From contig NC_061135.1 in NCBI RefSeq assembly GCF_905220365.1, positions 17,501 through 81,500 of the forward strand: a stretch of DNA of 64,000 nucleotides, written 5' to 3'. The DNA is from Vanessa cardui. Taxonomy: Eukaryota; Arthropoda; Insecta; Lepidoptera; Nymphalidae. Under the pieces are notes generated by a model, which saw only the letters and a program-made list of their open reading frames with translations, had not been told where the DNA came from and did not search any database. The translations under genes and the position numbers were made by a program. This document shows positions 41,268 through 53,250 of the stretch, in pieces (the first letter of the stretch is position 1; every line of letters begins with the position of its first letter).

Positions 41268-44200
41268 TTAGGTTTTGTATTCAGACATGATATCTTCGAC
41301 GAATCGAGCGTGATTCGATAATACTAACGGCAGGATTAGGGCCAGAGCGAGCAGCGCGAGGACCCGCGAGCGGCGCGGCGCAGCGAGCGCGGCGGCGGCG
41401 CTCAGCAGGAGGGCGCGCGCGCGGGTCGGCGCCGCGCCGTTGCCGTGCTGCATGGCGGCCGGCTGCTCGCCTGTTATCATCGATAATGTATTATAGACCG
41501 TAAGATATTATGAAAATATATTATACTGTATTAATTACAAATATGAAACGTCATGTATTTTTATGGCATAAGGTATGAAAATATATTATACTGTATTAAT
41601 TAAACAAATGAAACTTTATGTATTTTTATGGCATATAGAAAATTAAAGATAATTCTTTCAATTACGAATAGCTGAGTGTTGTCTTAAATTTTCGCGATTA
41701 TTACACATTTAAATAAAACTAGTTATACTACGAGTAGACCAGTCTACCCGTGACCACGAACGCTGTAAAGTGCTCGAAACGTCGGGATGCCAAAAATAAT
41801 TAATATACGCGATTCAAATCCGGTATAACTAGTTTTATTTAAATACGAATAGCTGTATACTAGTAAGTTGAAGTGAGTTGAATGGAAAGTGAGTTTGAAA
41901 GAAATATTTCTAGGATGCGGTAAGGTTTCATGAGGGTGAATAAGGAACGCTTTGGGCGCACTGACCGCTGAGCACGTGCAGCACGACGGACGCGGAGTCG
42001 AGGTTGGACGGCGAGCACGAGTAGTTGCCGGAGTCCTCCCGCCGCGGGTTGTATATTATCAGGTTTCCAATCTGTAAATTAAATTCACACTATCACTTAT
42101 TACTACAATTATTGTTATGGATACATCGCCATGAGTCAAACATGAGTTAATCAAAGCTAGTACTGAGAATTACTTGAGAGACAAAATTTCTTTGAGCTGT
42201 CCCGGGATTTGCGATGTTATAAGCTAGCCACGAACGTCATAAACGCCTGATGACTATAAATTTAAAACTATATATAAAATGGTTCTGTTGATCATATTTA
42301 ATCAATCTTACAGACGTTCTGCGAGTATAATATTGCTAGGTACTTTTGTACGGTCCGTCTGCGGAAGGGTCTTAATCGAACAGAAATTATATTTAATGTT
42401 CGGTATAATTGTAATATTTTGCAAATGACGTACCGTGGTGTCGGGTGCCAGGCGCTCCATCCTGATCTCGACGAGGCTTCTGTCGTAGTTGAGGACGCGT
42501 TCGTCGTTGTGATACCAAAATATATACGCGGGTTCCTCCAGGGCCTGCGTGATCACACACTTCAGGCTCACCGTGCTGCCGGCCTTGACGTACAGGTCCG
42601 ACTCCCCGACGATCTCGATCTTTGGCACTGAAAGTGGTATTTGTAAATCAAATCAAATCAAAATCAATTTTATTCAAGTAAACTTCACAATGAAGCGTTT
42701 TTGAATCGTCAATCAAATACTACCACCGTTTCGGAAAGCAGCTTCTAGCGAGAAGAAACGGCAAGAAACTCGCATAGTTGCTTTTTTCAAATAAACACAT
42801 TTACAATGCTGTTATTGACAGTAATTAGCGTCCTATGATGGAACCCGAGCCTAACTCCAGGCGTTTCTCTCTAAAAAGTACTCTTTTAATGAATAGTATG
42901 ATTTATTTATTAATTTAGTCTTAATAATATTTTTAAATTTTGAAAATGGTAAATTGATTATATTTTCCGGTATCTTATTATATATGCGTATACCATTGCC
43001 CAAAAACGTTCTATTTACCGTATGCAAACGGAAACTGGGGGTTACAAGTTTATTCTTATTTCTTGTATTAATAGTATGTACATCAGCATTGATAGAATAA
43101 TTTTTAATATTATTTTGTATAAAGATTATATTATCATAAATATATTGTGAAAGTTGTAATTTGTTGTAGGTTGACATTACACAGTCACGTCATATTGACG
43201 TCACGTCATGCGATTAAGGCTTGAGTGAAGTGAGGTATTAGTGGGTTCCCCGGCCGTTCGCCGGCTGCTACTTACCGACGACGTTGAGCTGCACGAAGTG
43301 GCTCATCTTGGGCTCGGTGCCCACCTGGCACTCGTACACTCCTGCGTCGCGCGCTTGCACGTACTTCACCTGGAGTTATGTGCAGATGTAAAAATGTTAT
43401 CGTTAAAGAGCTGAGATGGCCCAGTGGCTAGAACGCGTGCATCTTAACCGATGATTGCGGGTTCAAACCCAGGCATGCACCACTGTATATATGTACATAA
43501 TTTGTGTTTATAATTCATCTCGTGCTCGGCGGTGAAGGAAAACATGAGGAAACCTGCATGTGTCTAATTTTCTACAAATTCTGCCACATTTGCATTCCAC
43601 CAACCCGAATTGGAACAGCGTGGTGGAATATGTTCCAAACCCTCTCCTTAATGGAAGAGGAGGCCTTATCTCAGCAGTGGGAAATGTACAGGCTGTTACT
43701 TTACTTTACTTTTTTTACTTTATCGTTAAAGTAATCCGGATGAATTTGCTAATCATGAAATTTGAAGATCCGCAAACGTTGTATCCGGGTTTCGTAGAGG
43801 TCTGGTGTTTATGTACACAATGTGTTCGGGGATATTGGTGTCGTAATGACACCTTGATTCATCATCAGGCAATCATTGGATTATATTAGAGTTTCTATGC
43901 AGTTATAAAAAATCTATTATGATTTAATAGATTTTTAAATTTTTTTTTATTTTTTTTTTATATCATAAAAGGGGCACACCATCTTATGTGATTAAAATCT
44001 AGGTTTAATTTAATTAACTTTATCTATCTATCTTGTTCCCTATTTTAGCATGAACCTGTAGTATACTGCAGTATAGTGGTGTAAACAACTATCATAGTAT
44101 TTACTGCATTATAAAACATAACTCGCGGTGGGACCTCACTAATGAACAGATAACACAGTTGTGAAGTGTCACCTGCAGCGTCCACGTGTCAGTGGCCTCG

Positions 44201-44932
44201 ACGAGGAACGCCTGGAAGCGCTCGTCGGCGATGAACGTGAACCGGTCCACGGTGAGGATGTGCGCGTCGCGGCGCCGGATCCAGGACACCGATTTGTTAC
44301 TCAGCTGTCGCACCTGAAACGATTCGCTCAACTTTAGTGTTCACGCTGGTCACGTTGACTATGTTGCAAGTTATGACAGCGTTTTAACTTGTCTGTAATA
44401 AACTACGAGAACGTCTGGAAGTTTAGCACCGCTACTATTACGTCTCATGATATTTTGTATTTCTGATATTCATTTTCTTCCTTATTGTAGTTTTCAGGTC
44501 AGCTCATAAATTCGAGTAGATCGGAGCTATAGTTTGGGGAGATCTCGTGATGAGTTTGGTACTTCCCTTCTATATAAATGAAGTATTGTAGAAATTAAGG
44601 GGTATTACATAAGAAAAACAATAAATGTATAAAGTAATATATAAATGCTTCTGCTATTTATAACGTGAAAGTATAATATAACAAAAAATGTACACGAATT
44701 AATAAATATAAGAACTGTTCGAAGTACTGTTCGGTTTATAGAATATATAGAATGAAATATGAATTACAATATTTGCTAGTTATTAATACCTTGCAAGGAA
44801 GGTAGGCGTGCGTTCCGAGCTGTGCCGTGATGTTGTTGGGCGCCGAAGGGTCGAAGTACGGGCCGGTGTAGAGGCCCACGTAGCGCCGCGCGCGCGTCCC
44901 GCCGCCGCCGCCCGTCTCGCCGCACGACAGCA
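41268..44932 (-). CDS. dpr: dpr-family immunoglobulin receptor, last six coding exons
   Basis: Exons in transcription order: 44932-44790, 44313-44173, 43369-43276, 42627-42434, 42071-41966, 41470-41268, all GT-AG with matching phases; 292 codons visible. Ig1 spans the first three (NNITAQLGTHAYLPCKVRQL, SVSWIRRRDAHILTVDRFTF, DAGVYECQVGTEPKMSHF). Ig2 spans the next two (VPKIEIVGESDLYVKAGSTV, PAYIFWYHNDE, REDSGNYSCSPSNLDSAS, VVLHVLSGE). The last exon has GEQPAAMQHGNGAAP and a hydrophobic stretch (VLALLALALILPLVL) for GPI or membrane attachment. The motifs are diagnostic of Dpr (defective proboscis extension response) proteins, neuronal recognition molecules that bind DIPs. It looks nearest dpr11/15/16/17. 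The signal-peptide exon lies upstream and was not found. Confidence 0.88.
41675..41843 (+). mobile_element. Second palindromic, probably Penelope-like element
   Basis: It is flanked by the 12-bp repeat TACGAATAGCTG (41663-41674 and 41844-41855). It starts AGTGTTGTCTTAAATTTTCG and ends TAACTAGTTTTATTTAAA, the same two ends as 17746-18110 in opposite orientation. It keeps the GTGCTCGAAACGTCGGGAT block once and lacks the long second arm. It sits in the last intron of dpr. Confidence 0.65.
42643..43177 (-). mobile_element. 5'-truncated CR1/Jockey-type copy in a dpr intron
   Basis: The tail (antisense AAATCAAATCAAATCAAAATC) begins at about 42646. The 3' UTR then matches 35394-35600. The frame 42851-43177 encodes the RT C-terminus (LVTPSFRLHTVNRTFLGNG, IINLPFSKFKNIIKTKL). 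It has the same orientation as dpr. Its 3' tail ends about 16 bp from the exon 4 acceptor at 42628. Confidence 0.85.
43409..43719 (+). mobile_element. tRNA-derived SINE, full length, 12-bp target duplication
   Basis: Flanked by TTATCGTTAAAG at 43397-43408 and 43720-43731. The tRNA-like head has an A box (TGGCCCAGTGGCTAG) and a B box (GGGTTCAAACCC at about 43451). A body with CTCGTGCTCGGCGGTGAAGG and GGAACAGCGTGGTGGAATAT follows. The tail is TTACTTTACTTTACTTT. The architecture is that of butterfly Metulj-type SINEs; the exact family is not determined. Antisense in a dpr intron. RNA polymerase III transcription from the internal boxes is expected. Confidence 0.9.
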
Positions 44933-44999
44933 CTGAAATGTGACCGATGGTTTCTTTATATAAAACTATTACAGACAGACACACACACATACACACACA

Positions 45000-47900
45000 T
45001 TATGTGTCAATATTAATGACTTAAACACTTCGCGGACTAGTAGATAAAATTACAAGCCTATAAATATTAGTTACGAATTGACTTAACTAGAATTTATTTT
45101 TTAAATTGTGGAAATTAAGTATTTCGCTGAGATCGATGCAGGATTACAGGAAATACGAGCCGTAACTGTTTTAGTTGCTAATTCGATAAAATTAAAAAGA
45201 AAAACATTGTCGTAGGCACTTGATTTTTGGGCCTTGATTTTTTTCTCCGGACAACCGGGGCACATCCAAGTCGAAGCTGTATCGGATACTTTTCGACTGG
45301 GTTGGTAAGAAGGTAAGGTAAGGTAAGGTATCTTTAAGAATTAAATCGGCGAAATGTGATCTCATCGCGTTATTGTTCCTTATACAGTCTTGTCCTGATA
45401 CAATGTAGTGAAATTATTAATTCACTGATTTCCGTGATGTGAATACAAAATTCAAATATACTTTTTTCAAGTAGGTTTCTAAATTGTCCTTTTTCAGGGC
45501 GATATAAAACACAACCACCGCCACCGGAAAACCCATTGGTTACTTTTGAATTTTGAATTACAAAGTTATTTCAATCAAATACAATTTCATCAAAATATTA
45601 TGTAGATCCTGTCTAAAGGTCAACAAGAACGAGTACTGGTCCACGCTTTTGTCATGTACATTATTTACTCATTATCTCTTTTTTAAATATTTGAAATTAT
45701 GAATTGGCAATGTTAAAAAATGATGCATGATTTAATTGTATATAGCCTAGCCTTGGGTTGTATTTATCGACTTAGTGGATCGGTAAAATTTAACGTTTCA
45801 AGCTTATCCTTACTTCACGTGTTAATACGGATTATATCAAAAGTAGCAATGTTTGTGTAAGTATATAAAACATTAGTATTATAAATATATTGTGATGCAA
45901 ACGTAGGTATTAATGCTTCGTTAAAAACATTTAGTAGTCTAAGTGATCACTTAGATTGAAATATAACTTCTTATACTTTAAAGTATAGTTTTATACTGCA
46001 GTATATACCTCGTAGAAAGGTTTTTTATAGCACGTGCGTTTTTGAGATAATTCTAGATGAGCTGCCGTAATCAATTATTTGGTAGCCTTTTAAACAAAAC
46101 TTGTTTTAGTAACGTTTTATATCAATTATAAACATAATTTACATCGTATATATTTTCGTCCCGGAGTCTATAGTTGTAGTACTAAGTAGTTAATTAGATA
46201 AGAAAACAAAAGGAATTCAATAGAAAAGCCTTGCTTTATAGTTCGCGCCCAACAAGTTACAGCAGCTACTGGCACTCTAGAGTTTTCCATAATGTATGTG
46301 ACGACACTTGAAGCGCGCCTCTACTAAATATTCGGAAGCGATACGAGTGTCGAGTACGTACCGCAAACTTTATGAAAATGTTCTCGCATGGAGTGCGGGG
46401 ATAATCCCCGCGCCGACGACAAATTCCTTCGCTAACTTTTAATATCAGTCGTGTGCATAAAGTATCAGGTTGCGCCCTCGGGAATCCGAGTGAAACACGA
46501 GGCGTCCGATGCAGTTTACGGGCACTTATCGAGTTCCGCGATGTATCTTTAAGTGAAAACTTGCAACCTCACCGCTCGACCGTGATGAGTTTTCATTTCC
46601 ATTTCAGATTTCCTGGGAGGCGGCCAATAGCGGAGAGATTTATGAGCGCGAGGAGAGGCGGCGAGTGGCGGCGAGTGGCGGCGAATGGCGGCGGATAGTG
46701 GCGAATAGCAGAGAGTGGCGGGCTGCCGCGGGTAGCGAACGCTTTAATTAATTACTGTGGAAGCCGCGACGAGCGGGCGCCTCGCTGGTGCTGCGGTCTC
46801 TTTACTGCCGCTACGCTTTATGTCTTTAATGCTTTTAAGTGAGGATTTGCGAGAGCCGTTTCGGTTTGCGGTTTTTATAATGCTTCGGCTTCTATTTCAT
46901 CTCGGGTAATAATTGATTCTTCTATTTGGATTATTTCTGCTCAGTTGTATCGCACTCGTTCACCTAATTGTAATGCGCACTATGAGAGTGAGATATTTTG
47001 ACACTTTGTCGGAACTAATGATAGGGAGAATTGACACGTCTTTTTTCCATGAGGCCATTATTTTTGTTTGGGTGAAGAAATTGGTTACTATCCGATGTAC
47101 CCGTGTCAAGGCGCTGAATTGAAGTGATTTGATAGGTTTTCAAAAATATCTGTGAGTCGGCTGCCGTTGGCTGTCGCGAGGATGAATCATAGAAAGCTTT
47201 CAAAGAGTTTCGCGGAAGCTCGCTGCTTGACCACTGATTTCATTTTGCCCCGTATAGAACTTGGTCATATTTAAAAAAATAATGAAGCATTACAACCATG
47301 CTGTGCCTGCTTATTTTTAATTTAATGAGAGAGGCTGTAAGTGTATTTAATTAAATAAAATGTAGAGCCTGCTGTCAATTCTATTCTTTATATGACATAC
47401 ATTCAGGTTCTATAGACAGAAACCGAGGCATTCATTTGACTGTGATGAGCTAGAGACACTCAGAATTGAAATCGTACAACTAATGATTTAATTAAAGGTG
47501 TCTTCAAGTGTGTCAGTTCACAGTATAAAATAGGATACATATCCAGTGTCGCAGCGCCTGCCGGCCGGCGGCGCCCGTGCGTCCCCACCGACCAGCGCGC
47601 GCTCTGTTTAATTGGCGACAACTTGAAATTGATTGACACGCGCTCCGCACAACGCAACTCTACACACGCCAAGTGCCTTTTATATGTTCCTGTCTATACT
47701 AGACAGTGTTTCATTAGCAGTAGGCAGTGGGTGTTTCTAGTAGCAATTAGTTATAAACAATATTAACTTTAAACACTAAATGCATTATGAATTATAATAA
47801 TCTGTTAGCGCATTGTACTTTATGATTTAGCATGTGGTTCCATTCGCAAATTTTAAATAAAAAGCACAAGGTTGTAAATATCAGCAGCTTGAAATCGCTT

Positions 47901-48786
47901 CTATATTTGTAGTTTACAATTCAAGCGTCTGCTGCAAGGGTCGGATTAATGGCTAGTTGAAATATTTAGTCGGCTACAGGCAACTGGCTACAGGAAACGA
48001 CCGCAGCGGCGGCTCCGCGGCGGGGGGCATTACATGTTGTTAGCGGGAGTAATGAGCGCTTTAATGCAGAGCTGCCCACATGCGCGTTACGGCTATATCA
48101 ATAAAATACACCGAATTTATCTGCACTGGAAAGTATTTTTAATTCAATTTAAAATTGAAAAATTTAACGCACTTTTTATAACTACCACAGAGTGTTATTG
48201 TATCATTCTGAAAAAAAAAAACGAATGGAACACAAATTAATCTCTCGAAAACCCTGCGTTCTTACCCGTGAGGTGTTTGATACCGACCGGAACATAAAGT
48301 AACGTCAATTCCAACAAAAACAATAAAAATGTATTTGTCATCATACTCACTTCGTTTATGTACTTGTAATGTAAGTCAGTATTAATTCAAATATATTATT
48401 TCGTTTTTTAGACATGTGCATAGTCTTCGTAGTCGCACGTACTCGCGTCTCGTGCCACGTGTGCAGTGTGTGACAAACATTTGTATATCGCAGTCTCAGG
48501 AAGTCGTCTGTAGCATTACAGCATTGTTGTCGTCTTTATTTGACCCTCTTTCACGGAGGTATTATTACAGCACGGGGTCCTTTGGCCGGCCGCCAGTGGC
48601 CCAGATCGGAGAGCAGATGGCGGAATGTATCCACACCAATTCACTCAAGCAACAATGACCTCAAAATTGTATTCTTTTTTATTACTACTTCCGATCTGCG
48701 CCGCACAGCAGCTCATCTTCGCGAGACTCGTATTCCGTATAAACGAATAAATTGCAATAGAGGGCGTTTTTTGTGAGATTTTTTTT
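45000..48786. other. No gene recognised; likely long 5' intron or upstream DNA of dpr
   Basis: Contains a short GGTAA/AAGGT repeat at about 45309-45330 and a decayed non-LTR 3' scrap at about 45440-45560 (TACTTTTTTCAAGTAGG). A GGCGGCGAGTG repeat-like patch lies at about 46660-46730 and GC-rich patches at 46750 and 47550. Frames such as 46453-46698 and 47460-47672 show no domain. Confidence 0.5.
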
Positions 48787-49092
48787 AGGTGTTATGATTG
48801 TACGGGTTGTCCGTACGTATGTGTAGAAATAAAATTGTTACATAAAACTTTTAGATATCTTTACATAGTATAATATAACCCTTTGTACGCTTAAATCTAC
48901 GCAACGGATTTTGATGCAGTTTTTTTCAATAGATAGAGTGATTCAAGATGAAGGTTTTTGTATATAATACATGAACAATATAGTAAAGAAACACTGATAT
49001 TTTTAGAATTTTGCAATGTGTTGTCGTAAATAAACAAAATCTGTAGTATATTTAGTATGAATACCCGTGCGAAACCGGGCGGGTCACTAGTA
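48787..49092 (+). mobile_element. Helitron-like 3' end fragment
   Basis: The block with ACGCAACGGATTTTGATGCA and GATAGAGTGATTCAAGATGA ends in CGTGCGAAACCGGGCGGGTCACTAGT, the GC-hairpin and CTAG-type terminus common to lepidopteran Helitron-like repeats. The left boundary is uncertain. Confidence 0.55.
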
Positions 49093-49890
49093 CATTTATG
49101 AAATAACTTAGTCTGTATTGAATTTAAAGGCGGAATGCGAATAGTGAGTTAGTTAGCAGTACTCTTGATGGCCGATAACGAACTTATTTATAAAATATAA
49201 GCGTATATTATAAATGTGAAGTAATTATATCACAACGAAAATGCAACCTAAGTACTTAATTGTACGCGCTTGCTCGTACACATTCCCGGACGGGATGATG
49301 AGGGTTAGTAGAGGAGATGAGATGCTGCGATGATTACAAGGTGATTATAAGAAACTTGCTTAAACTAACATGCACTTCTTGATTAGTAATGATTAACAAG
49401 ATGATTGAACATTTTTATCAAAATCTAAATTACAGTAGAAGTGTTCAAATATCCAACAGGAACGTTAAATATAAGTGCTTCAATACAAGTAACGTACGTT
49501 TAAAAATATGAGAGCAAGGTTATTATTTGTTTTTATTGTCACTTCATGCGATAACTATAAGCATATATACTGTATATATAATGTTAACACGCGACTGCCC
49601 TCGCAACGGCCAAACGATATCATTCGGTTTATAGGATTATCTTAAACAGTTTGATAAGCGCGTATTCATCCGTTGATCAACAATTTATGAACTAAGACGG
49701 AGAGAGTTCGACGTCGTCATCCTTGGTCGATACTAAGCGCTGTCCGACAAAGTTCCAAGAGCCGTATATCAAACGTCTGCGAACCACGTTATCTGTAACG
49801 TACGCAGCTATAGTAAACTAGCAGCTACTCGTTTCGAAGTGCGAGACACTCAAATTAACGATAACATCTCGCTATGCGTGACACAAGCAC

Positions 49891-50194
49891 AACAACAACA
49901 ACAACAGCCTGTAAATTCCCACTGCTGGGCTAAAGGCCTCCTCTCCCTTTGAGGAGAAGGTTTGGAACATATTCCACCACGCTGTTCCAATGCGGGTTGG
50001 TGGAATACACATGTGGCAGAATTTCTATGAAATTTATCACATGCAGGTTTCCTCACGATGTTTTCCTTCACCGCAGAGCACGAGATGAATTATAAAGACA
50101 AATTAAGCACTTGAATCAGCGGTGCTTGCCTGGATTTGAACCCGCAATCATCGGTTAAGATGCACGCGTTCTAACCACTGGGCCATCTCGACTC
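49891..50194 (-). mobile_element. tRNA-derived SINE, minus strand
   Basis: Same family as 43409-43719, inverted. On the plus strand the head reads GGTTTGAACCCGC-like text (GATTTGAACCCGCAATCATC) and CACTGGGCCATCTCGACTC. The body is GGTTTGGAACATATTCCACC. The tail reads as ACAACAACAACAACAG. Possible duplication around AAGCACAA on both sides (about 49884-49891 and 50199-50206). Confidence 0.88.
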
Positions 50195-51320
50195 CACAAA
50201 GCACAAAGGTACAACTTTAAATTAAAATAGCAATCTCTAAATATACGAAGCTGAGCTAAGTACTCCTTTTAAGGAGGTTTTAAGTTAGTTCACCGCGCCA
50301 CTCTAATGCGGTCGGTACTAAGTAGTCATCGCTATGAAAGTCAATTTAATGATATGAACATATCCAACGAATGCTTCTTAGATATTGTTACGGGCCTCGT
50401 TACAGCTTCCTTTGTTGTCACGCTCGCCGCGCTCCGCCGGCACGCCGCGCCGTGACAGCTGTCGCTGCCAGTTGCCAGTTGCCCAAATATACTAACAACC
50501 TATTATTATAACTTTTGATTTAAACCATATCTTCGCCTCAGCTGATGAAAATGGTAATACAGGTTTAGTTTCAAAGTTATAGGTTTCCATTATTGTACGG
50601 TCAGGAGTTGTCTCGAAATTATTATCTTTACATGTCATAAAATATAACTGGGCATATCTATTAACACAATAAATCACGTAAATATAATTTTTAGAATTTT
50701 TGTTCATTTGTCTGTTACCGTTAAATTAATCTACGCAAGCAGCGTAGATTAATTTCTATCGATATTGTAAGTGTATTTCGACAGCATCATATCGCGGATT
50801 GGAAACTTATTCGAGGTCTTATATTCGAGTGGTGAGTGTGTGGAGCGCGGCGATGCTCCGCTTGCTCACTAGCCCGCGTAACGACCACGTTATCATGCTA
50901 TTATGCTCCTTATTCCGAGCGTCTTAGAGCCGTAATGACGCGGCATGCTCGTGGCCTACTGCAGCCTCGACACTGGCGCTGGCCGCGAGCCAGCGCTGAA
51001 TGGCGGATTCTACTTACCCTATGCAATCAGATTCTGTACACGTTCATTTACTTAGACTTTAGAACCAATTATTAACTTTGCAATAATGTCGGATTCATGT
51101 ACCTATTCTTAAATATAACAGTTCTACAAAGTGATTCGTTTTAATGGTTATAAAGCTCGATCTGTGGCCATAAATAGAGCTGAATATTAAATACTGAATT
51201 TGGCAACACATTGATTGGATGCGATTTAGATTTCTTCAGATTATTTTTAAGTGAAAGCTTGAAATTCATCATCAATAAAGTTTGCGCTATTTACATTTGA
51301 TTGACACGGGAAACATAAAA
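50195..51320. other. No gene; one perfect hairpin
   Basis: AAATTAATCTACGC (50723-50736) pairs with GCGTAGATTAATTT (50742-50755) around a 5-nt loop. Open frames 50492-50707 (minus) and 50836-51075 (plus) have no recognisable content. Confidence 0.55.
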
Positions 51321-51329
51321 ATTGAGGAG

Positions 51330-51560
51330 TTATACGAGGGAGCTGTGGAGGCTCCTTCCATCCATCACCGACATCCGGCGGGACGGGGCGCGAGCGGGGC
51401 GGGGCGGGTCGCCGGAGTGCGGCGAGAGTGAGCGGCGGAGCTACGGGGAGGATGCGGCGGGCGCGGGGTGCGGGGTGCGCGGGGGAGGCCGGTCGTACCG
51501 GACGCGATAAAAAGCAAATTTATTCGGATTCGAGCGGCCGCGCTCCGACTTGCCCGTGAT
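51330..51560. other. GC-rich patch
   Basis: GGCGCGAGCGGGGCGGGGCG and similar G-runs stand out from the AT-rich surroundings. It could be a promoter-like CpG patch or simple-sequence drift; no transcript evidence can be seen. Confidence 0.45.
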
Positions 51561-53159
51561 ACCGCGACTGGCGTCGATAAAATAAAATATCGACGTACTA
51601 AACAAACTTAATGTTCTCGTATAAACAGGAAAAACAAATACGAATACACTGAAGATTCCTTGCGCGCTGACTGCAGCATTTTTAAATTAATTACATCTGT
51701 AGCTCGTATACATATTCTTACTTTTTTATTTGAGATTTGATTGCTACAATTTTCATAGTCGTGTAACTAAAACGAAGTTACCGTAACTCATTAGCGCGAC
51801 CAACGACATCTCGTAGGTACTAAGGCTCGGTGTTGCTGCGCCTATATCAGTTGCACATTAGGATGTGCTTTGTTAACGAGAACCATATTATGACATTATG
51901 AAAAATATTTAGTGCAGTTATTAACTACTCCGCTGCAACAAAGCGTCCACCGCCTCTTCACTGGGAAGCTGAGACGGTGCGATAAAGCGCGATAAAAGTT
52001 CGTAACAAAATAAACTTTTACAGCACAGAATTGAGTTTATGAGGTTAATAAATACAACGAAAAAAGTGCAAGAAGGAGACAAAAATATTTTTATAAAGAA
52101 ACAACATTTTATGAAAGTGTACTCGTAAGGGTATAATAGTGTTCACAACACTTTTCATTATGTCATATACCATACGGTGTTCGTGTGTAGTACAATTATA
52201 TATTTGAGTATAGGATGTACGTAGGTTTTTGATAAAAGATTTATAACTATTTCAAAATTTTATATTAATTAAAGAATGCAAAATGTTTGCTTTGCGTAAA
52301 CTTAACTCACCTCCGCCCGCTGACAACTCGTCTTAAAACGTTCAACGGCTAGTTCGAGCTGTTTGAAGTTACCGGTCGGTGAAGAATAACCGCACTAATA
52401 AACTGTATAAATAATAAAAATCGTGCGTTTGGATGATTAGTTCGGATTTAATTTATAGTATTGAATTAGCAGAGGATTCTCGACGCGGAGTGACGGTAGT
52501 GCGGGCGCAGCTGGCGCCCGGCCAGTGATAGATCGATCAGGTCAGGCCCCGAGGCATGTCGTACCCATCTACGGTCTATATTAGCCGTTTATTTACATTT
52601 ACAAATGAATGTTGAAAATCCCTTATTAAACTGAACTTTGTTTGTTTGTGGTTATTTATTGAAGCGGATATATGTTTTCTCTTTCGAATATGAAATTGAA
52701 GATGATACCAAGAAAGAAAAGTCACAAGTTCGAAACTTGCGAAACGATTTAATTTCTAGTTTATTGTAATCAGGAGCGAGCGGCGGCCTCGGCCGAGCCC
52801 CATTGGCCGCAGCCTCATTTAGTTCGAGGCTTCCGTCGGAGCGGCGCTTCCCAGTGGCTTCACTTCCTGCTTAAATATCGCTCTCGAAGTTTGTACCTTC
52901 AGTGGATTGTCTCTGGACTACAAACTAGTAGTTTGCGTTTCTCTGAAACTACCACAGACTAACTTCGCAAAATTGCATGTTATTAAGAAACGTCGTTTCT
53001 TGTTTTGAATAATTAAACCAAACTGAGCTTACAAGAACGCTTCCTCGTATATGTTGACAGTGTTATTCTGTTAAATCCATTAAGGATATTCGTTTGTATT
53101 TAATAATCACCAATTTTTATGGAGGATGCATAAACTCAATCAAATATGATCGTAGTGCG
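51561..53159. other. No gene recognised
   Basis: Mixed AT-rich DNA with isolated GC-rich spots near 52500 and 52790. No exon-like or RNA-like signal. Confidence 0.5.
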
Positions 53160-53250
53160 TTTAACGGCCTGTAAATGTCCCATGGCTGGGCTAAAGCCTG
53201 CTCTGGCTGCTCAACTGCGGTTTGATGAATTCTCATACAATAGAATTTCC
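53160..53250 (-). mobile_element. Decayed SINE 3' fragment
   Basis: CGGCCTGTAAATGTCCCATGGCTGGGCTAAAGCCTGCTCT matches the 3' half of the minus-strand SINE at 49905-49945 with several changes. Head missing. Confidence 0.6.

Noticed and set aside
43412..43480. tRNA gene
   Set aside because: A and B boxes are present but the sequence continues as a SINE body with a target duplication; the cloverleaf is not intact.
44062..46005. TATACTGCAGTATA palindrome at two places as a regulatory site
   Set aside because: Only 14 bp, AT-rich self-complementary sequence; no further shared flanks.
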